Assembly: GCA_030762935.1 (NCBI GenBank)
Contig: CM060887.1
Location: 8,610,501 to 8,674,500, forward strand
DNA: 64,000 nt
DNA from: Hymenopus coronatus
Taxonomy: Eukaryota; Arthropoda; Insecta; Mantodea; Hymenopodidae
Direction of reading: 5' to 3'
The translations under genes and the position numbers were made by a program. Below the pieces are notes generated by a model. That model worked only from the letters and a program-made list of their open reading frames with translations, was not told where the DNA came from and did not search any database. How positions within the stretch are numbered: position 1 is the first letter of the stretch; each line of letters opens with the position of its first letter. Positions 54,699-64,000 of the stretch are shown here, piece by piece.

Positions 54699-55530
54699 CT
54701 GATGTGTTACATTCACATGACTTTCTCTACATCTCTGCAACAAATTATTGTTAAAAAGCTTATTCTTCTATTTACTTCATGCTAATCGACAAAAAAAATA
54801 GCAGAAAAAGTCTTATTACTTGTTTCCTTGTAAGTAGAAGCGAAATAAGGGAGTATCATAGGTTAAAGTGATAGTCAAAAGCGGTTGCTATGTGAATGAA
54901 ATTCCTTTGTTTACATGGACAGGAATTGACAAGTTTTTTAAAGCTGAAACCAAAAAACAAGGAATATATAAAAAACGATCAATTCCATGAAAAAAAATGT
55001 GTATTCCGTAAATTGCGTGTTTTAACGTGCTCTGCATTTTTTGTATGGTAAGTTTTTGTCCATTGCTTACGGTTTAGCAGTTATGCAAAATTCCGTAAAA
55101 TTCATTCAGAGTAAAGTAGTCTTCAGAGGCTATTCCCAGAAAATTGAAGATATACATATTATTTGTGAGGTAAATATCTTTAATACACAATATTTTAATC
55201 GAAATTGTTAGAGCCAGTTTTAAGAAAATCAAATTTTTCTAAAAAAAGTTCCATATAAAGGGTAGTTTGGGGTGGGGGGCATTTTCTCAAAATCTTCGTG
55301 TCGCAGCCCTGGAAGATATTAAACGTAAATACCAAGTTTGGTATTTTACTGGCTTTTTGTTTTTGAGTTATCGTGTTCACACACACACACATACACTGCT
55401 ATTTTTCTAAAAATTCTTTTTTTTTTTTGGATTCATGTATTTCCGTTGAAATCTCGGTATTGAAAGTTTTGGTCGAATGCAATACCTTCTCTATAGACTA
55501 TGTACATAGTATGTGTAAGGAAAGTAAAAA
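54699..55530 (+). mobile_element. HX copy, full length
   Basis: End A CTGATGTGTTACATTCACAT; end B GTGTAAGGAAAGTAAAAATG. Subfamily I in the middle, with a short deletion before ATTCATGTATTTCCG. Confidence 0.9.
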
Positions 55531-55862
55531 TGTTGAAGTGAGTTTGTATAACGCCATTATTTCTATAAAACATAGACTTGTGTGCCAGTAGGTTGTTTGA
55601 AACGGCCGTTAGCATTTCCTGTGCTGAGTGGATTATGCAGCACAATTCGTTTTCTAGTAACCCAGAGCTATAAAGATGTGATATTACATGTTACCAGGTA
55701 ATCGGCTTATCTATACATCCAGACCACTCTCATGTCGACATTAAAACATGTTCAACTAAAACATGGCATGCTCTGGCACCTCCATAACCATGACTACCGT
55801 TCATAAACAACATAAACAAAATTGTTTCCTGCTTGTTTGTGTGACGAAAAGTCTTTAAAAAA
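55531..55862. other. Unassigned spacer between two HX copies
   Basis: No recognised sequence. Confidence 0.3.
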
Positions 55863-56744
55863 TCCGACGTGTTCCACTCACATGAATTTCTCTACATCTC
55901 TGCAACAAATTATTGTTAAAAAGCTTATGCTTCTAATTATTTCAACCTAATCGACCAAAAAAAAAAAAAAAAAAAAAAGAGCAGAAACACTCTTATAACT
56001 TGCTTCCTTGTAAATAGAAGCGAAATAAGGGAGTACCATAGGTCAAAGTAATAGTTAAGAGCTGGTTGCCTTTTATGAACAGGAGTTTACAAATTCCTGT
56101 ATGAGAAAATTGAAGTTTTTCAAAGCTGAAACCAAAAATAAGGAATATCTCAAAAACGATCAACTCTACGAAAAAAAATTATGTCACATAAATTGTGTGT
56201 TTTAATGTGCTTTATATTTTTTGTACGGTAAGCTTTTGTCCATCTCTTACGGTTTAGGAGTTATGCAAAATTCCCTAAAATTCATCCAGAATAAAGTACT
56301 CTTCAGATGCTATTCTCAGAAAATTCAAGATATACATTATATTTGTCAGGTAAATATCTTTAATATACGATATTTTAATCAAAATTGTTAGTCATTTTTT
56401 AGAAAATCAAATTTTTCGAAAAAGGTTCAATGTAAAGGGTAGTTGGGGTGGGGGGATTTTCTTGAAAATCTTCGTGTCACATCCTTGCAAGATACCAAAC
56501 TTAAATACCATGTTTGGTATTCAACGGTCTTTTCGTTTTACTGTCCAAAGGCAGACACACACACACATTCAAACATACGCACACACACGAATCTTTTTCT
56601 GAAAATGTTTTTTTTTTTTTTTTTTTTGGATTCAGGGGGACCCAAAACATGTATTTCCGGTGAAATATTGGTATCGACTTTTTGGGTGGAATGCAATACC
56701 TTCTCTATACACTGTGTACATTGTACGTGTAGAGAAAGTAAAAA
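55863..56744 (+). mobile_element. HX copy, full length
   Basis: End A TCCGACGTGTTCCACTCACA; end B ACGTGTAGAGAAAGTAAAAA. Runs of A (55955-55978) and T (about 56608-56627) are expanded. Subfamily II. Confidence 0.9.
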
Positions 56745-56840
56745 TGCAAAATAAGCTCATTTTTTAAGCTACTTAGTTCGTTTCGTTAAACTGCATATAC
56801 TAAGGGCGTGCAATAAGAAATTGCACTCGTAGCATAAAAA

Positions 56841-56955
56841 TCTGATGTGTTACACTCACATGACTTTTTCTAGCTACTCTACAAACTAACTTCTAACGAA
56901 AGACAATTCTTCTTTCAAGAGATAAGCATTAGCAGAATGTTTTTATTACTCCTGT
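56841..56955 (+). mobile_element. HX end-A fragment, older subgroup
   Basis: TCTGATGTGTTACACTCACA then ACTTTTTCTAGCTACTC; fades near AGCAGAATGTTTTTATTAC. Confidence 0.65.
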
Positions 56956-56959
56956 CTAC

Positions 56960-57300
56960 TAAGCTGTCCAGGTTAGGGGCTGAAGGACATTAAGGCGTCT
57001 CACAACCCCGACCAGACATGCATAATCTCATTTGTTTCGAGAACTACCACCCTCCGAGTCCAACCCAATTCAGTACCCCTTTGGGAAGGAATCAGAGTTC
57101 GGCCCAGTGTAGGCACTTCTAATAAGGTCAGAACTACCACGGATGTTGGGAATCCGAGTACTCGCACCGGAAAACCGGAAGAGGTACCATCTTCCCCCTA
57201 AGTGGATATGAGCAGACAGCAAGTTCGGGGGATAAGAGAAAACAGCAGCATTCGCCTAACGACCCGGAGAAACCTCGAATTAGAAATAGAATGTTATTTA
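56960..57300 (+). repeat. Dispersed repeat GM, copy 1
   Basis: GGACATTAAGGCGTCTCACA, GAGTCCAACCCAATTC, GATAAGAGAAAACAGCAGCA and TTCGCCTAACGACCCGGAGA. The same ordered words recur at 57715-57990, and some appear in reverse at 36770-36960. Relatively GC-rich, non-coding, class unknown. It directly abuts the tail of a minus-strand SINE. Confidence 0.7.
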
Positions 57301-57490
57301 TAGTTGCTCTTTAACTGTTGTGACTCTTAGCGTCCATTCTATACTGTGTGAAATACCACTTAATTTTGCTCAGAGGCCTGTTTATCAGGCTTGAAGTCAT
57401 GTTAAGGATTTTTAGCCCGATAATAGCCAGCGTCCTCCACCGGGTTTGAACTCACGAGGTTAGCATGGTAACCATTACACCAGGGAGGGC
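57300..57490 (-). repeat. tRNA-derived SINE
   Basis: On the minus strand: CTGGTGTAATGGTTACCATG, CTCGTGAGTTCAAACCCGGT (B box), AAGCCTGATAAACAGGCCTC and GAGCAAAATTAAGTGGTATT. Same family as 40405-40660. Confidence 0.78.
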
Positions 57491-57714
57491 GACAAAGACG
57501 TCGCAACTTCCCCCTACGTGGGATATGGATAATTCCACGCGAGGAGGGACCTCGCAACACAAGTATGCGTGCGACCCAGGGCACAAGTCCGTGGGTATTT
57601 CTATTAGACCGGTACCAGGCTCTCTTGCGCTCAACAACGGAAGTGAACACAGCACATACGCGCGCCAAACCCAAAGGCGATAACTACCGAACATTTACCA
57701 GCTTGGTCTACTAA
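57491..57714. other. Unassigned spacer between SINE and GM repeat
   Basis: GC-rich, with overlapping frames on three phases that are not credible as genes. Confidence 0.3.
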
Positions 57715-57990
57715 TTTTCAAGGTTAGTGTCGGAGGACATTAAGGCGTCCCATCGTACCCAATCTCCAAATGCCACGTCGAGTCCAACCCAATCCAAACA
57801 GCTCCCATTACGGAAGGGGCTCAGATGTTCGATCCGACTACTTATAGTAATGTCAGAAGTTCCACGGTTGCTCGTGGTCCGTAGCGCTCGCAGCTAAGAA
57901 GACAAAAGGTTGGAGGACGAGAGAAAACAGCAGTATTCGCCTGACGACCCGGAGATACCTCGAAGAAACCGATTAATCACAGTGGGCCGT
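57715..57990 (+). repeat. Dispersed repeat GM, copy 2
   Basis: GGACATTAAGGCGTCCCATC, GAGTCCAACCCAATCC, GAGAGAAAACAGCAGTATTC and CCTGACGACCCGGAGATACC; direct orientation relative to copy 1. Confidence 0.7.
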
Positions 57991-58033
57991 CGCGAAATGC
58001 GGCGCCACTAAATGTAGACATTAATTTATACTT

Positions 58034-58848
58034 TTTACTTTCTCTGTACATAGTGTATAGAGAAGGTATTGTATTGCACCCAAAAATTTGATACCGAGAT
58101 TTCACCGGAAATACATGTTTTGGATCCCTCTGAACCCCCCCCAAAAAAAAACATTTTTGGAAAAAGGTCCGTGTGTGTCTGTGGACAGCTTAGCTCAAAA
58201 ATGAAAAGACCGTTGAATACCAAACTTGGTATTTAAGTTTGTTATCTTCCAAGGATGTGACACGAAGATATTCAAGAAAATCCCCCAGCCCCAACTCCTT
58301 TTTACAAGGACATTTTTTCGAAAATTTTAATTTTCTTAAAAATGGCTCTAACGATTTTGATTAAAATATCGTATATTAAAGATATTTACCTGATAAATAA
58401 AATGTATATCTTGAATTTCTTCAATTTTACGGAATTTTGTATAACTGCTAAACCGTAAGAGATGGACAAAAACTTCCCACACAAAAAATGTAGAGCACAT
58501 TAAAACACACAATTTATGTTATATATATCGTGGAGATGATCGTTTTTTAGATATTTCTTGTTTTTGGTTGCAGCTTTGAAAAACTTATACTTTTCTCATA
58601 CAGGAATTTGACAACTGTGTCCATACAAACAAAGGAACTTCATTCACATAGCAACCAGCTTTTAACTATCACTTTAACCTATGGTACTCCCTTATTTCGC
58701 TTCTAGTTACAAGGAAGCAAGTAATAAGACTATTTCTGTTAATTTTTTCTCGATTAGCATGAAGTAAATTGAAGTAAAAGCTTTTTAACAATAATTTGTT
58801 ATAGAGATTTAGAGAAAGCCATGTGATTGTAACACATCAGATTTTTAA
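58034..58848 (-). mobile_element. HX copy, nearly full length
   Basis: End B lost a few bases of the palindrome (CTTTCTCTGTACATAGTGTA). End A ATTGTAACACATCAGATTTT. Subfamily II. Confidence 0.88.
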
Positions 58849-59017
58849 TATAAATCATTAAGTTGGAATTAATGTCGCAACTGTGTGTGTGCGCGCGCGT
58901 GCAGTGTGCTGTATCAAATAGGGCCACCATGAGGTCAGAAGTTAAAGTACGGAATTAGGAAAAACATATGAACGTGCAATAATGTGTCAGAGCGTCAGTG
59001 CGGAAGAGAACTAGAGC

Positions 59018-59042
59018 TGTGTGTGTGTGTGTGTGTGTGTGT
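59018..59042 (+). repeat. (GT)n microsatellite outside HX
   Basis: About 12 GT units in non-HX sequence. Confidence 0.95.
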
Positions 59043-59081
59043 AATTGGGCGCCCCGTCGTGCCTGACGAGTGGCGTGCTGG

Positions 59082-59116
59082 CGTGACGTGACGTGACGTG
59101 ACGTGACGTGACGTGA
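59082..59116 (+). repeat. (CGTGA)7 pentanucleotide array
   Basis: Seven consecutive CGTGA units. Each junction creates GACGTGACG-like words, including ACGT palindromes and CpG. Confidence 0.95.
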
Positions 59117-59298
59117 CACGGCGCCAGGCGGATCCACGGTACTGCAGCAGCAGCAGCTTGCAGTTCCCTCACAAACCGGAAAACGTCGCCCGCCTTCAGC
59201 ACAATTTCCTCAAGAGCGTGTAACTCGTTTACTGCTAGACCTTCATTCATTCTATGTTATCGTCATGGACATGACTTAATACTTTCTCTAGCAAGTAT

Positions 59299-59894
59299 GA
59301 CGCCCGTTTTTTTTTCAACCTCCAATAGGCTATAAATAAAAGACAGGTTCATAGAAAACAATTATTTTATTACTAAAAGTTTTGTACACTTATGGTCACT
59401 TATGGTTCTTATTGACGTTTAGAAGATCTTCGTTGGTTTGAAAGTGCTGCCCTCCTAGCCACGTCTTCAGTTCAGGGAAAAGGTGAAAGTCGCTGGGTGC
59501 CAGGTCAGGACTGTACGGCGGATGATCGAAAATGTCCCATTGAAATTGTTCTAGGAGCCGATGGGTTGTGCCAGCAGTGTGTGGACGAGCGTTGTCATGG
59601 ATCAACACAATTCCTGAAGTCAGCATTCCTCTTCGTTTGTTTTGAATGGCTCACCGCAAACGTCGTAAAGTACGAAGATCTTGAAAACAACGCCAATGCT
59701 CATTTGAAATCATTGGTGGCAAAATTTTTTGAAGCGGGTATTGTGCACAGGTGCGATAAATGTCTCAATCTTTTGGGTGATTATGTTGAAAAGTGACCAT
59801 AAATGTACAAAACTTTTAGTAATAAAATAATTGTTTTCTATGAATTAGTCTTTTATTTACAACATAACGGAAGTTGAAAAAAATGGCCCTCGTA
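59299..59894. mobile_element. FB palindromic mariner derivative, copy 5, both ends present
   Basis: Left end ACGCCCGTTTTTTTTTCAAC; right end, reversed, ACGAGGGCCATTTTTTTCAA. The left long arm on the minus strand encodes MLTSGIVLIHDNARPHTAGT, THRLLEQFQWDIFDHPPYSP, DLAPSDFHLFPELKTWLGGQ and HFQTNEDL, with part of the C-terminus deleted. The turn is at about 59670-59682, and the right short arm on the plus strand reads YEDLENNANAHLKSLVAKFF to CDKCLNLLGDYVEK with stop at about 59797. About 596 bp. The only copy here with both termini, so it defines the family. Confidence 0.87.
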
Positions 59895-60066
59895 TTAGTA
59901 TTAGCCCTTAGCCTCTCCTGAAGGCACAGGCCTCTCTCCTTGGAGAGGTGGCTTGGTTTGGCAGTCCTGGTTAGCCATTCCAGGAAGAATCCTGCTTTTG
60001 ATCTTAACCGCTCAGATAATTTGTTCTAAATAACATGTTATTCCATACTTTAAAGTACGCAATTGT
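59895..60066. other. Unassigned spacer
   Basis: CTTAGCCTCTCCTGAAGGCA and CCTCTCTCCTTGGAGAGG (a small inverted repeat) are visible; no family recognised. Confidence 0.3.
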
Positions 60067-60908
60067 TACTTTCTCTACACGTACTATGCACATAGTGTAT
60101 AGAGAAGGTATTGTATTCCACCCAAAAATTCGATATCGAGATTTCACCGGAAATATGTTTTGGATTCCCCTGAATCCAAAAAAGAATTTTTAGAAAAGGA
60201 TTCGTGTGTGTCTGTGTGTCTGTGGACAGCATAGCTCAAAAACGAAAAGACCGTTGAGTACAAAACTTAGTATTTAAGTTTGGTACTTTTCGACACGAAT
60301 ATTTTCAAGAAAATCCCCTCACTCCCAACTACCCTTTACATGGAAATGTTTTTGAAAATTTTGATTCTCAAAAATGGCTCTAGCGATTTTGATTAAAATA
60401 TTGCATATTAAAGATATTTACCTGACAAACAAAATGTATTAATTGAATTTTCTGGAAATAGCCTCTGAAGACTACTTTATTCTAAATGAATTTTACGGAA
60501 TTTTGCATAACTGCTAAACCGCAAGAGATGGATAAAAACTTACCTTCAAAAAATGTAGAGCACATTAAAACCTAGAAGTTATGTCATATAACTTTCTTCC
60601 GTGGAGGTGATCGTTTTTAAGGTATTCGTTCTTTTTGGTTTCTGCTTTGAAAAATTTATACAGCAATTTGTCAACTACTATCCATACAAACAGACGAATT
60701 TCAGTCACATAGCAACCAGCTTTTGACTATCACTTTAACTTATAGTACTCCCTTATTTCGTTTCTACTTACAAGGAAACAAGTATTAAAACTATTTCTGC
60801 TGATTTTTTCTCGATTAGCATGAAGTAATTAGAAGCATAAGCTTTCTAACAATAATCTGTTACAGAGATGTAGAGAAAGTCATGTCAATGGAACACATCA
60901 GATTTTTT
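60067..60908 (-). mobile_element. HX reference copy, full length
   Basis: About 842 bp. End B begins TTACTTTCTCTACACG and its palindrome spans 60071-60106 (arms TTCTCTACAC and GTATAGAGAA around ACTATGCACATAGT). The unexpanded GT microsatellite site is at about 60203-60225. End A has the inverted motif TGTAGAGAAAGT at about 60869, then the hairpin ATGTC...GACAT-like (60882-60898), then ATCAGATTTTTT. The shared 12-bp motif is terminal at end B but about 22 bp inside end A. No frame over 60 codons inside is conserved in other copies. Confidence 0.92.
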
Positions 60909-61480
60909 TCGGGTGAAATAGGACTTTATGTATATATTTGTATTTGAATCAATGCTGAATGTGTTTATTCACCAAACCCCTACACCCAAATCAATTATTG
61001 AACTGGGATACAAATGTCTTAACAGAGAACTACAAACTGAAATTATCTTCTGGGTAGAATTTTGGAGCACTAAGACAGTATTACACCCAAAAGCTATAAA
61101 GCTGTCCCCACTACGGGTCATAAACTGCCCTCTAGAGTACGAGGGGAATAGAAGTTCGCCACGTTTGAGCCCAGGCCTGTTCTACAAGCCCAGGGTCTGA
61201 ATCACGTTTCCTATCGCACTCAATAACATCAGAGGTTAAGTTTTAGAACCTGTAACCTTCCCTCTAGATTAAACAATATAGAGCCCCTACATTCAATTGT
61301 TTACTTAAGACCGGCAACGTGAGCGTATGCAACCATCAAAACGTACTATTGGAGATTGTGATCTAAATAGCTCGATTACGGCCAAATTCATTCGAATGAA
61401 TGAATACTTGCTGACCGCGGTGGATGGCCTTGCTTGATTTATTGACGTTCCAAGCGATGTAAGCGTTTGCTTTCAAAAAA
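60909..61480. other. Unassigned interval
   Basis: A 90-codon plus frame (60928-61200) has no recognised motif and starts at an HX boundary. Possible but unproven remnant of a gene or retroelement. Confidence 0.35.
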
Positions 61481-62208
61481 CATATGTGGTGTTCCATTCA
61501 CATGGCTTTCTCTAAATCTCTGCAACAAATTATTGTTAAAAAGCTTAAGCTTCTACTTCCTTCATGCTAATCGAAAAAAAAAAAAAAAGAACAAAAAATA
61601 GCAGAAATAGTCTTATTACTTGCTTTCTTGTAAGTATAAGCGAAATAAGGGAGTACCATAGGTTAAAGTGACAGTCCAAAGCTGGTTGCTATGTGACTGG
61701 AGTTCCTTTGTGTGTATGGATGCGAGTTGTCAAATTCCTGTTTGAAAAAAGTATAAGTATTTCAAAGCTGAAATTAAAAACAAGGAATATCTTAAAAACT
61801 ATCATCTCAACGAAAAAATATTATATGACATAACTTGTGTGTTTAAATGTGCCCTACATTGTCTGTGTAGTAAGTTTTGATCCATCACTTACGGTTTAGC
61901 AGTTATGTAAAATTCCATAAAATTCATCCAGAATAAAGTAGTCTTCAGAGGCTATTCCCAGAAAATTCAAGATATACATTTTATTTGTCAGGTATATATC
62001 TGTAATATACGATATTTTAAGCAAAATCGTTACAGCCATTTTTTAGAAAATCAAAATTTTCGAAAAATGTTCCATGTAAACGGTTAATTGGGGCTGGGGG
62101 AATTTTCTTGAAAATCTTCGTGTCACATCCTTGGAAGATACCAAACCTAAATACCAAGTTTGGTTTTTAACGGCGTTTTCGTTTTTGAGCTATGCGGCCC
62201 TCAGACAA

Positions 62209-62253
<45 letters not shown>

Positions 62254-62359
62254 CATGTTTCTAAAAATACTTTTTTTGTGAAATCTCAGTATCAAATGTT
62301 TGGGTGCATTACAATACCTTCTCTATACATTATGTACATAGTACGTGTAGAGAAAATAA
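61481..62359 (+). mobile_element. HX copy, full length
   Basis: End A TATGTGGTGTTCCATTCACA, end B ACGTGTAGAGAAAATAATA. A deletion joins AAATACTTTTTTTGTG to AAATCTCAGTATC. Subfamily II. Confidence 0.9.
62211..62252 (+). repeat. (CA)n microsatellite inside HX
   Basis: 21 uninterrupted AC units, among the longest in the window. Confidence 0.97.
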
Positions 62360-62406
62360 TATAGCAAAGGTCGGCGAATTCTTGGTATAACCCAGACAAA
62401 GACCTT

Positions 62407-63274
62407 TCACTTTCTCTACTTCGTACATAGGTAGAGACAGTATTGCATTCCATCCAAAATTAGATACCGAAATTTTCCCGGAAATACATGTTTTGAGAAC
62501 CTCTGAATAAAGAAAAAACATCTTTACCAACAAGTAATATGCTTCTGAGTGTGCATCTTTGCGTGTCTGTGAAAACAACATAACTAAAAACCGAAAAGTC
62601 CGTTAAATAACAAACTTTGTATTTAGCTTTAGTATCTTCCAAGGATGCGACAAGTTTTTCAAGAAAATCCCTCCATCCCCACCTATCCTTTACATGGAAA
62701 CATTTTCGAAAATTTTTATTTTCTCAAAAATGGCTGTAACGATTTTGACTTAAATCTCTTATATTTAAGAAATTTACATAACAAATAAGCTGTGTATCTC
62801 GAATTTTATGGGAAAAGTCTCTGAAGATCTTTTATTGTAGATGAATTTTTCTGAATTTTGTATATCTGGTCAACCATAAGAGATATACAGAATGGTACCT
62901 AACAAAATGTAGAGCTCGTTAAAACACACAATTTATGTTATATGCATTTTTTCCCTGGAGTTGACCATTTTCGAGATATTCCTTGTTATTGGTTTCAGTT
63001 TTAAAATACTTAAAACTTTTCTCATACGGGAACTTGTAGACTCCTGGCCATGCAAATAAACGGATTTCAATCCCATAGCAACCAGCTTTTAAAACATGTG
63101 ACTGTCACTTTAACCTATGGTACTCCCTTATATCGCATCTACTTACAAGGAAGCAAGTAATAAGACTATTTCTGCTAATTTTTTTGTTGATTAGCATGAA
63201 ATAAATAGAAGCATAAGCTTTTTAACAATAATTTGTTGCAGAGATGTAAAGAAAGTCATGGAACACAGCAGATG
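62407..63274 (-). mobile_element. HX copy, full length, facing the previous copy
   Basis: End B CACTTTCTCTACTTCGTACA (palindrome shortened), end A GTCATGGAACACAGCAGATG. With the preceding plus copy it forms an inverted pair of about 1.8 kb with a 47-bp spacer. Confidence 0.88.
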
Positions 63275-63507
63275 GTTACATTTCAAACTTCATATTACTT
63301 TGTTATAAAGAAAGTAAGTGGTTGTTTATATTACGAATTCTTAAAACAATCTTACTGCAGAATCAGTAATTGCAGCCTTTTATTGTCATATTCATCTGAA
63401 TTATAGACCTTTGCTCTAGGCTATACATGGTTCAGCATTAAGAGATTTATACTGCAGAAGAGCCTTTTAACATGAAGCTTAACCCAGGACTCATTGTAAA
63501 CCACTTT
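63275..63507. other. Unassigned spacer
   Basis: AT-rich; nothing recognised. Confidence 0.3.
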
Positions 63508-63650
63508 TTACTTTCTCTACATGTAATGTGTATATAGTGTATAGAGAAGGTATTGTAATAGACCCAAAAATTTGTTGCCGAGATTTCACCAGAAATACAT
63601 GTTTTGGGTCCCCTTGAATCCAAAAAAAAACATTTCTGGAAAAAGGTCCG

Positions 63651-63688
<38 letters not shown>

Positions 63689-64000
63689 TGGACAGCAGAG
63701 CTCAAAAACGAAAAGACCGTTAAATGCCAAACTTGGTATTTATGTTTGGTATCTTGCAAGGATGCCACACAAAGATTTTCAAGAAAATCCCCCCACCCGC
63801 AACTACCCTTTACATGGAACCTTTTTTTCGCAAATTTTTATTTTCTCAAAAATGACTCTAACGATTTTGATTAAAATATCGTACATTAAAGTTATTTACC
63901 TGACAAATAATATGTATATCTTGAATTTTCTAGGAATAACCTCTAAAGACTACTTTATGCTGGATGAATTTTACGGAAATTTGCCCAACTGCTAAACCTA
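63508..64000 (-). mobile_element. HX copy running off the window
   Basis: End B TTTTTACTTTCTCTACATGT; continues to CAACTGCTAAACC at the window edge. Subfamily II. Confidence 0.9.
63655..63685 (+). repeat. (GT)n microsatellite inside HX
   Basis: About 15 GT units at the HX position. Confidence 0.95.

Larger units (their letters stand above)
58849..59298. other. GC-rich, simple-repeat-rich interval
   Basis: Holds GT and CG-rich tracts (58883-58903, 59018-59042), the pentanucleotide array at 59082-59116 and a CAG run at 59143-59155. Short minus frames here are driven by these repeats. The ACTTTCTCTAGCAAG words at 59281 may be a scrap of HX end B. Confidence 0.5.

Noticed and set aside
60067..60908. 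HX as a classical TIR MITE
   Set aside because: The inverted motif is only about 12 bp and asymmetrically placed, the ends differ otherwise, and no target duplication was visible.
60928..61200. 90-codon frame as host exon or gene
   Set aside because: No motif, no flanking splice signals, and it begins almost at an HX boundary.

Overview
This window is repeat-dense, low-GC eukaryotic DNA, most likely from an insect or another arthropod with a large transposon-rich genome. That call rests on insect-type mariner transposases, a jockey/CR1-like LINE, a hAT transposase relative, tRNA-derived SINEs and a total absence of bacterial-style gene organisation. No complete host gene is visible. Nearly every open frame longer than 60 codons is a chance frame inside a repeat or a broken transposase or reverse transcriptase. 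The only possible host-gene trace is one 47-bp candidate exon at 22495-22541.

The dominant component is one dispersed element family, called HX here. By my hand tally about 50 full, truncated and nested copies cover roughly 30 kb, close to half the window. A full copy is about 830-900 bp with two different ends. End A begins TCTGATGTG, forms a small hairpin, and carries ACTTTCTCTACA about 20 bp inside. End B ends in the reverse complement of that motif almost at its tip (TGTAGAGAAAGT plus an A run), preceded by a near-perfect palindrome of about 36 bp centred on CTATGTACATAG. The interior holds a CA/GT microsatellite at a fixed position and a short AAATACCAA/TTGGTATTT inverted repeat, and no copy has a coherent reading frame. 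'+' below means end A to end B. One subterminal and one terminal inverted repeat, an internal microsatellite, insertion in A/T runs and no obvious target duplication resemble non-autonomous Helentrons (DINE-1/HINE-like rolling-circle elements). That class assignment is inference.

Other elements lie between and inside HX copies. At 0-8 kb: a degraded Tc1/mariner-superfamily transposase, a LINE fragment, an HX-in-HX nest and a mariner relic. At 9.7-11.1 kb: nine 150/151-bp tandem units inside a split HX copy. At 16, 31, 35, 48 and 59 kb: a palindromic mariner derivative (FB) made of two inverted 3' halves of one transposase gene. At 22.7-23.6 kb: a hAT element whose left junction has been quadruplicated. 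At 23.7-25.8 kb: a 5'-truncated LINE with 16-bp target duplications, whose reverse-transcriptase GVPQGSVL motif has become a 12-unit, 84-bp array. At 25.8-26.4 kb: a TIR MITE. At 45 and 51.6-52.0 kb: elements whose inverted arms are tRNA-like. SINEs occur near 21.4, 27.7, 28.3, 40.1, 40.5, 44.7 and 57.4 kb.

There is no operon or pathway. The organisation is layered transposon insertion: SINEs in HX and in mariner relics, HX in HX, and HX next to FB. The remaining intervals (notably 17.5-19.4, 35.8-37.9, 38.6-40.1, 46.6-48.0 and 56.9-58.0 kb) are somewhat richer in GC and hold older or unclassified repeats. All copy boundaries were read by eye and are good to about 5-20 bp.
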